Positions 39,060 through 50,609 of a stretch of DNA of 64,000 bases are shown one piece after another; the first letter of the stretch is position 1, and the number at the start of each line of letters is the position of its first letter. The notes beneath the pieces are model-generated. The model made no database searches. It saw only the letters and a list, made by a program, of their open reading frames with translations, and was not told the origin of the DNA. Origin of the DNA: Oidiodendron maius Zn (Eukaryota > Ascomycota > Leotiomycetes > Myxotrichaceae); the NCBI GenBank assembly GCA_000827325.1, contig KN832898.1, forward strand, positions 5,787 to 69,786. The letters run 5' to 3'. Position numbers and translations under genes: made by a program.

Positions 39060-39792
39060 TAAGGAGACACTGCGGGGCGACTAGTTCCACAATGACACGG
39101 CGGTATGTTACGAACGAGGATCATGTGAGACCATGAGAGCCGGTTCCCGATGCGTGGGCGACATAGCTAGCTTGTTCTGGAAGGTCGGAGGACATTGTTC
39201 CCTTCGCCTTGCTATCTCACCTGCAGATCTCCGAGCCTGCTCCAGTTTTGGGCATACGACGAGAAAGCCTCGATGCCACAGGATCGATGATGCGGCGGAG
39301 GTGGATACTGGATTGCTCTGTTAGGCAGGAGGTGCGTGGCCAGACCGAGCTACTGAGCAGATTCTCGGCCTCAATTACTCTTCTTAATTTCTTTTGGTGA
39401 TCATACTACCTGAGATGCATGAATGGGGCTGAGCTTGGTTACGAATCCCCTCCGGGCTACGAAGCACCGATCTCAAGATTTAATGATAGGAAGAGCCTTG
39501 CGACCATGATTCGTCTAGATAACGAGCATGCTGAGAAAGCGGACACGTCCTCGTCGCCACCCATCCACCCAACACGTTCTGTCTGGTGGAAAAACCAACA
39601 ACTGAGGCGGTATAACTTCCTCTTTTCTTGTGATTGCGGAGCAATGAACCTTTTGGGCGGGAATCCCGCGCAGCTGAGAATCCTGCTGTTCAGCGGTAGC
39701 CGGGACGAACCCTGCATGTTTGTACGTAACAGCATCGAGATTCTGGATACGGGGCACAAAGTGTCACAAATGGGGGTATTTTGGTGTGAAAA
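39060..39792. other. No supported gene
   Basis: Ordinary composition. A 142-codon plus-strand frame (39419-39847) and a 113-codon minus-strand frame (39457-39798) overlap each other, resemble nothing I know, and have no clear splice pattern. This stretch may hold the promoter and 5' untranslated region of the chromodomain gene. Confidence 0.4.
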
Positions 39793-41232
39793 ATGCAAGA
39801 ATCGGCCAAAAGGCGAGAGAAAATGGCGGGCTCAGACACGGCTATAAATCTACAAACAGCGCCCATTTGCCTGTTCCAGAGATCCTCAACAGTCGCATTC
39901 TACACTCTTTATTTGGAAAAGTCAGAGAAACCTCTCATGTTTACCAATATGTCTACCCTCACAATTCGGGAATATATCCCAAAAGTGCCCAATACCATTA
40001 CTCACAAACTTCCTCCAAAGCCCTGCTGGACCATCCCCGGAAAAGAATCTACCAAACCGTCAGCAAAGGCAGCAGAAGATAATGAATGGCGAAAGAAACC
40101 TGCCCCAGTTAGCGAGCTTACGTCTCAGGAAAATGCTCTATTTAATACAGAAAAAGCCCATGGTGTGTTTATATCTGCTCCTCTGTGCAACTGTCTTTCT
40201 GACAAAATTACAGGCCAGATCACTAGGAGAGAAAATTTTGAGGACGACGACAGTGACCTCCTTAAACGGCATCGAGCTAGATTCAACCGAAAGTCACCGG
40301 AAGAGGGATCTCAAGAATCGAGAGCTGGAAGCAGCAGTGGTAGGCGTGCTGAACTTCTCGAGTGCAACTAAATTCTTGCTAATCATATTATAGATGAACC
40401 GATCGAGTTAGATAGCAAGTTAGATCTCGATGAAGATCTTGAAACCACACATGTTCATTGCGCCCAAGGAGGCGGACAACCAAATAACGATGCGTTGGAC
40501 ATAGAGACACTCTTAGTACTCCCTAACGGACCAGCCGACGAACCTTACAATAGCATCAGTACTGTGGATACCAACCCGTCTTCATCCTCTGCCAAACGAG
40601 TCAGGCTTGCCTCCCCTTGCCAGATTCCCGACCTCGGCCTTAGTACACCACCGTATTCCTGTGACGGAGATAGGAAGCGCAGCATGACAGATTCTGAGAG
40701 TAGCGGTTCTGGTGAGTCACAAGATGGCACTTTCTCGCCGAAGCGGCGAAAGCCTTCTCGGCAGGGTGTTGAGACAGCCCTGAACGGCCATTATGGACAA
40801 CTAGAGCGCTCTCCATCCGTAATATCAGGTGATGCTGTCGGGAACCACTCTGTTGACAGTCACCCTAGCACCGCTAGTTTATCTACCCCTGCCGCACCAG
40901 ATTTCGCCTTGGAAGCATCCCGGATATGTCCCCAGTTCGTGGATATTAACCAAGAATGGGAGTATCGTGAGATTATCGGTGAAGAGATAGTCGATGGTGT
41001 GCCATGCTACGAGATGGAATGGTGTTCGTCATTAATACCCAAGACCTGGGTACAAAATAATGAATTGGTGGCCGAGTACGAGGCTCGTAAAGCACGAGCT
41101 CACGCATATCAGAGAGTGAAGAAGGGACGAAAAAGTCGGTCAGATTTGAAGCAGGGCTGCCGAGCTGTCGAAGCTGCCGGTTCCTCAGCAGGCCAACAGG
41201 TGAAGAGACCGCGTGGGCGGTCACGGAAGTAG
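39793..41232 (+). CDS. Chromodomain-like protein, two exons
   Basis: Exons 39793-40339 and 40394-41232, joined across a 54-bp intron (GTAGGC...GCTAATCAT...TATAG) that keeps frame, give 461 aa. The first ATG is taken; a start at 39949 (MSTLTIREYIPKV) is also good and would give 409 aa. The N-terminal two thirds are polar, Ser/Pro-rich and probably disordered. Residues about 370-416 form a chromodomain-like module: WEYREIIGEEIVDG, then CYEMEW, then LIPKTWVQNNELVAEYEAR. The C-terminus is Lys/Arg-rich (PRGRSRK), suggesting nuclear or DNA/chromatin contact. In fungi such modules occur in free-standing chromatin readers and beside retroelement proteins; no polymerase or integrase part is seen here. 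Binding to a methylated histone tail is inferred from the fold only. Confidence 0.65.
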
Positions 41233-41583
41233 AGGTGAGGCACGGGTATCAACAATCCAGGAGTGCTCGTGGTAGCAACAACAAAGGTGTATTGCGGGCT
41301 GGAAACAATATTATTTATTCAGAAATTTGTGCTGGCTTACCATTGCGCTACTGGATTGCTGAAGTTCGAAAGAATATTTTTTCGCGACGGGGAGCGGTGT
41401 AGATTCGATCTCTTGATGTCTCGGACCAATTTATCACAAAAACCTTCATGTTCCACTCGTTCTTGCCACCTGCCTCAGACCGTAGTCATCACGGTACGTG
41501 TCGCTCGATGATGCACCCATCTACCTACCATACTTAGCTGTGAACAAGCTGTTTCGAATATTAATTCACCATGCTCCTACAGA

Positions 41584-44123
41584 AACCGTACACTGGTCAA
41601 GTTTCATGGGAAACGAGAACTCGATCGTCTGCTGGTCAATAGAATACTTCTGATTTGCCTAAAGAGGAGATGGAATGTACAATACGGCCTTCACCCCGGG
41701 AGGGACCCTATTGCGGTTCCTTTCGAGGCTAAGGGCGTTCCTTCCGAATTGTCCGAGTTTGGCCATCCTGATGTTGCTATTCTACTAACATGCTTGGCCT
41801 TCTACTACTCTGGCCTTAATATCTCGCAGTTCCAAGAAGGGTTGCGGCTTGTTTTGAAATCCGACGACCCAGCCACTGAATATGATAAGTGGACACACGG
41901 CACGGACGCACTGCCGGAGACCCTTCAACACTGGAACGTGATCAACTGTGATGATCAAGGGCAAACAGAGGATCTGTGGTGGCACCTTAGATTCAATAGA
42001 AGCGTTCTCGATTACTACATGAATAAGTTAGTATTTCCTGTGCATGCTAAGCAATTTGCTGTCAAGTTACAGGCCTCTGGATGGGATATCCCCCTCACCC
42101 CCCAGATGGATTCTGATGGTGAGATATCACCCGTAAGGACGACTGGGTTTAGTGGCACGAATGACAATAAGGCGCTGCTCCCCTTCAATATCAAGCAAGA
42201 TGACCTGCCGAGCTTGTGCCAAACAAACGCAGAAGTGCTCACCTACCTCCTGCAGGACCGAAATCGGAAGTATTGTCTTGCGGCGGACCAGGGCAAGCGC
42301 CTGACTGAGGAAGGCCTGCTTCGACAGATTGCTGCGATGGGGATTCGAATCCTGATAGACGCCGGCGCCTATATCCTCGAGATGGATAACCAAAGCCTTG
42401 TCAAGACATGGCTAGACTATGACCCCAAAGCTAAGGGTGCCCTTTATTTCGGCGCCGACAACCGGGCCTGGATCCAGTACCGAGCCGGCAAAGCAATCCC
42501 CCTTCTCGCTACCCCCTTCGCCGAGAGCCTTGACGAGTGCCTTGTGTACATCGACGAAGCACATACCCGTGGGATAGACCTAAAGCTCCCCAGGGAATGT
42601 ACTGGGGCGCTGACACTGGCACTCGGCCAAACAAAGGACCACACAGTGCAAGGTAAGCCGCCATGCCCCGCTCGAAGGAAATCGTATTTAAACAGGTCCA
42701 GCGGCCATGAGATTGCGAAAGCTGGGAGCCACCCAGTCCATTGTCTTCTTCGCGCCCCCAGAAGTCAATCAGAATATTATGGACGTCATCAAGGAGAGAC
42801 GTGGGGTAGGCGTCGACGCGGCTCATCTTAACTCCTCTCATGTTGTTACCTGGCTTCTCGAGCAGACTTGTTCCACCAATGGTCATTTACAGACTCTGTA
42901 CCTTGCACAAGGCGCAGACTATTGCCGCAGAATGGACGCGCAGCTACAGAACCGAAACTTTCTTACAGTGGCACGTGACCGGCAAGCATATCTAGAGCGG
43001 CATCCCGAGCGGCGCACACTTGAGCAGCTGTATGGTTCGACGACCAATTCCGAGCTATGGAATCCCACCGAACTAGCGTCTACGGAACTCAGAAGCTTCA
43101 TGGAGGAACTAGGAAGACGGAGGAGAGCAGTTGGGAAGGATGGCACCGTTCCCCACAGCTCTGCTCTAGATGAAGTTGAGCAGGAACGCGAGGTCGAGTT
43201 CCAGATAGAGGAGGTTCGCCAAGTGCAAAAACGCACTCATTACAAGGCGCTCACTTTCCCCGGTCTGAGCCCATCTATATCCAGCTTCGTTGAGACGGGC
43301 GTCCTCGTCGGAGAGAGTGGATATGAGCATGTCTTTATGGCTCTAGCGCGCACGGGTGTAGGCAAGAAATACGGGATTAAGCCTACATCATCACGGCTGT
43401 TTGCCTCTACTGAATTCATGCGGACTATCAAAAGTGTGGAAGATCTTAACGATGATTTCCTAGTAAGTTCTTCCCATGCCTATTTGTGAGTGCAGACCCA
43501 TCCCTAACGTTGTTCCCCTGCAGCGGCCTGTGGAATGGATTCTGTGGAACCCCTCCAATGAAACAGGCATCATTGTCATCTCGGAAGAGGCTGAATTATT
43601 GATTGAGATAATTCGTTCAATCAAAAGTCCTACTGTCCACCTTATCACGTATGCAGCTCCTGTTACAAAAGCCATGCTGCACTTCAATAGCCTTACCTAC
43701 TACGCTCTCCCTCGCCTACCACGCTGTTATACGGTACCCCAGTGGTTCGCCATAGAACTCGGGATTGTCGCCGGGCGTCTCTATATTGATTTCGTAGAGT
43801 ATACGCCGATAATGGAATTTTTGCGCTTGATCGAGAACGACTCCAAAGCTTTTGCGAATAAGCCAGCGTCCGCTCTCTCAGTAGAGGATCGGATCAGTTT
43901 CGCTCGCGAGTGGCTCACTCTCTGTCGCAAGGGGCAGGAGATTATGCATACCCCAATGGGCTACGTCTGTAACGGAAGACAGCTGCGCCGAACGCACCCC
44001 TTCTTTCTTACTACATGTGACCATGTTAGGGAGACTGGAGGGACCTGGGAAAGGCATAAAGGCAGTAGAGGGGCTGACGACATAGACACTGATGAAGACG
44101 GAGAATTAGACATCGAACAGTAG
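41584..44123 (+). CDS. C-terminal part of a DUF3638/DUF3645 family protein, three exons, 5'-truncated
   Basis: Exons 41584-42652, 42702-43462 and 43524-44123 join in frame across introns of 49 bp (GTAAGC...TCCAG) and 61 bp (GTAAGT...CTAAC...CTGCAG), giving about 809 residues. The start of the product matches the DUF3645 motif: RWNVQYGLHPGRDPIAVPF then AKG...SEFGHPDVAIL. Further on come VYIDEAHTRGIDLKLP, a DEAH-type Walker B-like box, and TKDHTVQAAMRLRKLGATQS. The end (HTPMGYVCNG) is the usual family C-terminus. Members are usually very large proteins with an upstream DUF3638 part carrying a GEGKS-type P-loop. That half is missing, and the chromodomain gene stops 350 bases upstream. The frame is open back to 41512 without an ATG. 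Function unknown; an ATPase-like role is inferred for full-length relatives, and this remnant should lack it. Confidence 0.75.
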
Positions 44124-45679
44124 GGACTAATTCACATACTGACCACAGCGGCATTATCCCTGGTATGGTTCATGCCTTGAGGATCTTGCGAGGCTGTCGG
44201 CCTGAACGTAGCGCAGAGGGAGGAATTCACCTCGCAACAGAGGCGCTGGTTGGTCAAGAATGTAGCTAAAGCCAGCGTGGCGCGTCTTAATGTGACGAGC
44301 CTCTGCAGGACCAGGGGACTTGGCAAGTGGAATTTATTTTTGCATCCACAATTTTCTCTCGTCCCTCTCATCCGCTTTGCTGCATGCGGCAATCGGATTC
44401 CCCTGCTCGGGCCCTTCTGAAAGATGTTCTTGCGTGATCAAATATAGTTGCTCTCAAGTACCATCGGATTACAATTTTGACTCTGGCATTCCTTATATAA
44501 TAACAGACCCTCATGAAACAATCTGTTCGTTAAGAGCATTTAGAACTTAGCTGGACCTTCAGCTTGCTATCTTTAGAGGAACTGTACGTCGATTGTTCCT
44601 GCGGAGAGTAACAACCTGGCCTTTCGACTAGTTAATCTACAGCTAACCGTGTCCATGCAAGAATCCGCTGTACTTACCCATGATGACCTCTGGTTGCGGA
44701 GATTGACTTGATGGACCGCTTCAAAAGCCGGAATACCGCAGTGCCTCGTGGTTACCATTCGGACAGCTGCAGTTCTGGGGGTACAGTAAGATGCAAGCCA
44801 TGAAAGCTACGTTGTCTATTTCAAACTTACTGGCTGCGCCTCTGTAGGTTCCCAGAATCCCTCAAAACTCTACTACATCAAGAGTGGTCTATAAAGGCTA
44901 CTTCGACGAGCTAGGAACATCCACTACTCTCCAATTTGATGGAAACAGGCTCCAAAAGACAGACTTCACTTCTACCTAGCATAACAAAGATGGATTCCGA
45001 CACCTCTTCCAATTGCGCCACTAGTGGCTTTACGAGGTATGCCTTCTCGCATGCAGCTTACTACGCCTTCTTTGTCTTCCAATTATAACATGTCATTAAA
45101 TACCGCTAAGTCACAGATGCAGAATCAACATTCTCCTCGTCCACTATCAAGGTAGAGACCAGGAGAGAACCACCCAATAACCAGACATCGCTCTCCGCTT
45201 TATCCTCTACCACCTCTGCCACACTAAGTAGGTATTCGATCGACCGATACACAGCAGATGCTACCAACACCAACCCCGCGTACATATATTCCACCACGAA
45301 AGATAGCATTCAAGCTCATACCAGCAGCATAAGTCATTAGCTCGATAAATTAAGTGTCACATTTAAGCACGAATGAACGAAAGCGATGAGAGCCTTAAAC
45401 TCTCCTGGTTCCTCAATATGTACCTTGGTGGAGGTATTTGGGCCTCAACGGAGAGCGGATAGGTAAAACCCCATAGTCAAATGTTGCAAAGTGTTTCACA
45501 GACTAGATCAGTATTCGAATGTTCTTTAAAAATGTACGGCGCATGCCGCACAACGCAGTCTCCAACAGCAAAGTTGCAGTGAGATCTACTACCCAATTCA
45601 CCGTAACTTCCATCTCAACAAAACTCGCCAGTGTGGAGCAGAAAAATCTGGATGTTAAAAGGATGGAACTTGAAGAGGT
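44124..45679. other. No firmly supported gene
   Basis: Ordinary composition. One weak candidate is an ATG at about 44990 (MDSDTSSNCATSG) followed by a GTATGC donor, a CTAAG branch-like site and a CACAG acceptor near 45117. The Ser/Thr-rich frame after it (to about 45342) does not join cleanly in phase. Nothing else was recognised on either strand. Confidence 0.3.
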
Positions 45680-46700
45680 TCAAGGTGAACAGGCATGCTT
45701 ATTCCCTTCCGGCCGTGCTCTCAAACGCACATGAGAGAAGCTCTTATATTGTAGAGCATCATGAGCTGTCCCACGCTTAGGAGCATCCCAGGCAAGCAAC
45801 CTAAGGAGATTCTCCATCAAATCTGGAGCTGCGGCTTTCAAATGTGCCATCTGTTGGTCGTAGGTCAGCTTTCCAGCCCGAAATCTCTCTTTGTTCTGTA
45901 TGACGTGTCTCCACGGCAGCTTTCCTTTCGTAGCAAAGAATTGAAGACCTATAACACCACATGCCCATAAGTCAACACTCTGATCATATATCTCAATCTC
46001 CATTTCGGGAGCTAGATAAGGAATTGTTCCGACACGTTCAGGTTTCGCATGACACGAGTTTTGCTTGATCGAACTCCCGTAATCTAGAATGACCACCATG
46101 AACATTGTCACTAGCTTTTGAAAATGACACAACCCCTGTATTTGCTAGTTTGATATCACGGTGCATTGCCCAGATTTATGAAGCATATCGATTCCTTGCA
46201 GTATCTGCCAGAAAGCCTGCAGGCGCATTGATGCTGAGAGATCACGTAGAATTTCGGACAGGTCTACTCTCGCAAACGGCCTACAGAAAATGTAGACTTT
46301 TTCTGGCCGCGCAACTGAAGACGAGCGTTCATCCTCTTCATCATCAACGCCTGTGAACCAATGGCTGCCCCGTTTGTAATGGACGTGAACAAGTTCGAGG
46401 AGATAAAGCTATGAGATATAAGCCAGGAACAAGTAGAGCATGTCTAGCAAACCTACACTCTTTGGAAGGCTACGTAAGAGCTGGATCTTTCCCTGTATAA
46501 TTGGATGGAATTTGGAATCTCGAACAAGTATTTTCGCAGCTACAGCTTCACCGGTCTTTGTATGGACTGCCGCGCTTACTGTTCCGGAAGTCCCTTTACC
46601 AACCGTACCCCGAAGGCACCAGTCATCGATCAAAAGAGAATGGGGGGACAGCTCTCTTTTTCTACGAGGTTCACCCGGACTGCCCGCGGCCACGGATCAT
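45680..46700 (-). pseudogene. Decayed protein kinase, paralogue of the FHA-kinase at 53143-54815
   Basis: On the minus strand the parts of a Ser/Thr kinase appear in order: a glycine-rich loop with the Lys strand (GTVGKGTSGTV, then AAKIL) near 46610-46540; a helical part ending GIDMLHKSG near 46170; the catalytic loop HRDIKLAN near 46160; LDYGSS in place of DFG near 46065; GTIPYLAPE near 46020; and VDLWACGVIG. The catalytic-loop frame differs from the frames on both sides, so at least two frameshifts separate the conserved blocks, and no ATG opens the N-lobe frame. The FHA domain of the intact relative is absent. Shared wording with that gene (GTIPYLAPE, the WAC motif, the DW...G-K-GT loop) supports paralogy. 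A pseudogene is the simplest reading; unusual splicing could rescue only part. Confidence 0.7.
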
Positions 46701-46853
46701 CTGCTCTAGCAAGAGTGCCTGCTACCTGTACAACCTCTTCTTTCGCCTCCATGGTGGCTTTCATGTACCACGGAGCCATGGCCGACTCCATGACAAATGG
46801 ATCCTGCCGGATTAGTTAGAAGTTCCTCCGAACGTCGCTACGACCTTGTTATC

Positions 46854-47339
46854 ATGGCCACCAATTTGAAGACAGCAATAGATAATGGGTTCCGAGCCGC
46901 GTCTAAGTCAAAGAAGCGACCTTGCTACCACCCTCAGCGCTCTCGGTCACCTCGCTCTCCACCTCCAAGTTTCCCCGCCTCCAGCTCAGCCGAGATCTCT
47001 ATGCAAGGTGTCTCCAACCAGCTTCTTCAAAGATGCCTTGGAGGCTGCATCCATGCTACCTGTGCTGGGACAGAAGTTGTGGCCGCTCGCGGCCTTGTCT
47101 ATATCGGGGCTAGCTATGGGGTAGCCTCTAATACCATCTCTCTGGTCAGTCTAGGATACGACAAACTTCCGTACAAGCATTTGATAACGGCGGCGGTCCA
47201 GTCGCTATTTTTACGACTCGATGAACTTTCTTTAGCAGTAGAGTTTGTTAAGGGGTTCTCAGGCTATCTACTAGTCACGCGCACGGGGAATGCCGCGGTA
47301 GAGAGCAAGCAATGGAAATGTGCTACGCCAGGGGCCTAG
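46854..47339 (+). CDS. Possible hypothetical protein (161 aa)
   Basis: An ATG in a good context (TTATCATGGCC) opens an uninterrupted frame. The N-terminal third is basic and Ser/Pro/Arg-rich; the rest is moderately hydrophobic (GLVYIGASYGVASNTISLVS) without a clear membrane segment. It overlaps nothing well supported and points away from the decayed kinase, with about 150 bases between them. No family recognised; the frame could be chance. Confidence 0.25.
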   Translation: MATNLKTAIDNGFRAASKSKKRPCYHPQRSRSPRSPPPSFPASSSAEISMQGVSNQLLQRCLGGCIHATCAGTEVVAARGLVYIGASYGVASNTISLVSLGYDKLPYKHLITAAVQSLFLRLDELSLAVEFVKGFSGYLLVTRTGNAAVESKQWKCATPGA

Positions 47340-47773
47340 CAGCTTCAGATAATATATTGTTATCTTGTGGGTTGTGAGTCAATTCTCTGTTATAGCGTAG
47401 AAGGTTTAGAGGTTTATACAACCAGATGTGTTCCCTAAGGATCCCTCTAGGTCATATTTTCAGTAGTAGTGTGCTTAGGCGGGTTATTTTGTGCGCCGGC
47501 CTGACAAGAGCCAATCGCTATTGAAATAAAGGAAAATTTACCTTTCTTCCCTTAACTTAGATGATGATTCGTTAATCCAAATACGCCATATTTCCCTCGC
47601 ACCATATCTAAGGATACATTGTAGGAGCAGTTTGTGCCTGTTTGACCAAGTGTAGTAGTTGAGCCAATCATGATCGATGATGCATTATCCTTCAGCGAGG
47701 ACCCATTATGGTCGTAACCCGCCCAATCAAGGCAATGGCCTAGAATTTTGTTGCACGTCGCAAGGTTTTCGCT

Positions 47774-47806
47774 GACCGCATCCGCGCCCGAGGGGCTGAT
47801 GCGGTC
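47774..47806. repeat. Hairpin 1: 9-bp perfect inverted repeat
   Basis: GACCGCATC at 47774-47782 and its exact reverse complement GATGCGGTC at 47798-47806 enclose a 15-base GC-rich loop. Role unknown. Confidence 0.8.
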
Positions 47807-47814
47807 GTCCGATT

Positions 47815-47840
47815 ATCCCTCAGCTTGCGCGCTGAGGGAT
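47815..47840. repeat. Hairpin 2: 10-bp perfect inverted repeat
   Basis: ATCCCTCAGC at 47815-47824 pairs perfectly with GCTGAGGGAT at 47831-47840 around a 6-base TTGCGC loop. It lies 8 bases from hairpin 1. It could be a transcript hairpin, a protein-binding palindrome or the end of a decayed short transposon. Confidence 0.8.
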
Positions 47841-49283
47841 TGATTGTCCTCACGTGATAACCAGAGCCTCCAGTCACATGATATAACCAGGAATAGCTAT
47901 GTATAGAACAGGTGGAACAGCACCAGGAACGAAGGTATAGGTGTCTGGATCCTGGCGCCGAGAGTTAAAGCTCAAGTCCGGCAGAACCTTCCAGGCAGTC
48001 CGAATGTTACCGCTACCCACACTTTTGACACGGACTGCAATGCAGCCAGCCCGACTCGCAATCCCGCGAGGCTGAGTGACCCACCACAGCGATGCTGTTG
48101 GGAACGGAGTGGAACAACGTTGACTGATCAGGACAGGTTAGAGCAAGTCAAGCTACGAGAATTGACGCCGACTTATTTTTAATGACTGGCCCTGAAACCC
48201 TGCATCTGATAACTGGCTAGTCCTTTTTGTTTGTCGTTACTGCGACTAGTTTGATTGGATCAGGCGAGATACATTGCTGTGGGGTGAACGCCTTGGTAGT
48301 CGACGTATGACACTCGCCCACATTCCTCGCGTCGAATGCAGGGACATACACACAGTTCATCGCTGCCAATCAATCCTGTGAGCAATATTATAATGTCCCC
48401 AGGCATCTGCATTATATGTGCATATTTCTCGTCTGCTGAAGCAAATGAGTCACAGAGCCTTGCAGTTGCGCGCTGCATGCTACAGACACGGGCGGCATGC
48501 GGCTCAAATGAGTTCAAGTTGGGCGGTAAAACACACTATTGGCTCATAGCCAAGACTTCAATGAAAGATAAAGCACAATGTTTTCCTCCTACTTGATCGG
48601 AACATCTCAAAAACGACCTCCATACCCATTCATAGCCAGAAGTACGTATGCCTCCTGTCACCACTAAAGCGTGCCCTATCCTCAGGCCATAGACTCTATT
48701 ATTCCAAAGTTCTGCGTAGCATAAGCTAACTCCTAGTTAGGTACCACAATCTCACAATCTTTGTTCGAAAGAACATTTATCGGTCTATGCACCTTCATTT
48801 AGTAAGGAGTTGTTACCCTACATGCTTGTAGAATATTAACTGGTCATCAAAGAGCTCTACAATGCATAACACAACGTCAACTCCAGCTTTTGTCAATATG
48901 ACCGCGGGTCAGGCGTCTGAGCTGGTCGATTTTGGTGAAAGTGTTTACACTACCTGCTGCGCGTTAGGCTGTAACAAAGAAGTCAAGCGCGGAGAGAAGT
49001 GTAGTTGCGGGATGCAGAATTAGCTCTGCGTGGCAGGAGACCAAAGCTAGAAGCGTTAAGAGCTTTTCGCATAGTGTATTGGCTATCCGAGATACTACGA
49101 CGGAATATATTTAAATCCATTAACGTTTCTAAGCATTCTGAGACCAGCCATAATAATACTAATCAATTCAATCCTACAACCACTCTAACAAGTTATAAAA
49201 TGGTGTTGATAAAATTTCACCTCCGATCTATTGCACATGCAACAGAAATAAGTCGCCTTTATCAAACATATTTCAGTGATTAC

Positions 49284-50609
49284 TTAGTGGGAAAATTCAT
49301 CGATCAGTTTGGAGTACCATCCAACCTTTCCACTCTGATACAGCCTCATCGCAGTTACCAATTGCTGTCTCCCTGAATCCTCAAGCGCATTCGACAGGAA
49401 ATAGCTATTTCCTTCGCTTCTATTCTCCTCCTGTCTCACAGCTGCCACATAGTCTTTCTGGTCCGCAAGTTTTTGTACGAGGTCGGCACTCTTGGGAGAG
49501 CCTTCTTCATCGTAGTTCCATGGTGCATCTACAGTAGGTGGAACCGTAGAAAGGGTCAAAGGGAAGTCCCCAAATACCTCCCACGGCCCAGCGAAGGCTG
49601 TTTCCCAGTCAATTACGCCAAGGACGCGATATCTATCATCAACAATGATATTGTTGTGGCCAAAGTCGCCATGGCAGAGAGGAAACGGGCCCTGATCGCG
49701 AACAGACAGTCTAGTAGCCAGTTTGCTAATGGATCTTGGGAAGGACGAGACCGAGGGAATAATTTCGGCAGCATATTGGCCGGATGCCGCCCGTAGCTGC
49801 TCGTCCGTCCTACCAAATTTAACCTTAGTCGCCCATGCCATAAAGAACTCAGTCGCTGTGTTAAAGGGCCCACCTAGTCCTGGTATTGGGCCTTGCTCAT
49901 ATGTGCCGTCTTGATTCATGGAGACAATTGTCCCAATCTTGGGCAGCTGTACCTTGGATAGCTGGACCTATAGTAGAGAACAATTCAATTAGCTATCCAT
50001 CTGTACTCGGGATACAAGTCGCTTACTTACATGGATCTTTGCTAGACTTCTCAAAAATGCTTGCTTATACTTTGGCGGTATCGTCATGCCCAGATCCATT
50101 CCTACATTACCCTCCAAACAGTCCATTAACATGAATGGTGCATTCACGTTACAGTCACTTTGTGGCTCAAATGCGTGGATTTCGGGGATAGGTATGCTGG
50201 TCTTCTGTCGTACAAGTGAAATTGCGTTGAATTCACAATGTCTTATGGCCTTCAGAGCGTCTTCACATGAACCAGATTTTGATAGAGGAGGCATCCGTAG
50301 TCTCGCGACCCATCGGGTTCCATCTGTGAATTCGATAATTCGGACCATATGGTTGTAGCCAAGGCCGATGTCATCAAGTAGCATGCAGTTGATTCCATTC
50401 CGCTTCTCAGCTGCGTAATCTAAGAGCGCACGCCAATTCACGGATGAGAAAAACCACTCGGCCCGTGAGCGAAGCGGACCACTTGGTAGAGAAGAGAGAT
50501 AGGTCCACTGATACCCGGAAAAGGCTTTGGAATTTTCCACACCACTGTTAGGGCAGGACTTGCGAGAAATACTGTCGGAGAATTTGCGCTCTAGGGCTTT
50601 ACTCTCCAT
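49284..50609 (-). CDS. Aminoglycoside-phosphotransferase-like (APH) kinase, two exons, intact
   Basis: Exons 50609-50031 and 49967-49284 join in phase 0 across a 63-bp intron (GTAAGT...CTATAG), giving 420 aa. The start ATG at 50609 has a good context (AAAATGGAG). The N-lobe has VRIIEFTDGTRWVARLRMP near residue 85-105, with the Arg/Ala strand typical of the fold, and PIPEIHAFE in the middle. The catalytic Brenner motif LCHGDFGHNNIIVDD is at about 290-304, followed by VIDWETAFAGPWE (Asp about 313), the metal-binding aspartate. The family moves phosphate from ATP to small molecules or proteins. Fungal members are many and mostly of unknown substrate, so drug resistance should not be assumed. All key residues are present. 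Decayed members of the same superfamily lie nearby. Confidence 0.85.

Larger units (their letters stand above)
47340..49283. other. Intergenic region with two hairpins, no supported gene
   Basis: About 1.9 kb without a convincing gene on either strand. Short overlapping frames near 48260-48600 and 49005-49376 lack any recognisable domain or splice structure. Two adjacent inverted repeats at 47774-47840 are listed separately. Confidence 0.5.

Noticed and set aside
39419-39847. Two overlapping long frames on opposite strands (142 and 113 codons)
   Set aside because: No recognisable domain on either strand, no splice support, and overlap with the start of the chromodomain gene.
42015-43687. Minus-strand frames opposite the DUF3645 gene
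   Set aside because: Antisense shadows of well-supported exons.
46440-46819. Plus-strand frames opposite the decayed kinase
   Set aside because: Shadow of the glycine-loop region, which has clear kinase motifs on the minus strand.
49284-50609. Antibiotic resistance role for the APH-like gene
   Set aside because: The family name reflects fold only; fungal members are numerous and the substrate cannot be told from the sequence.
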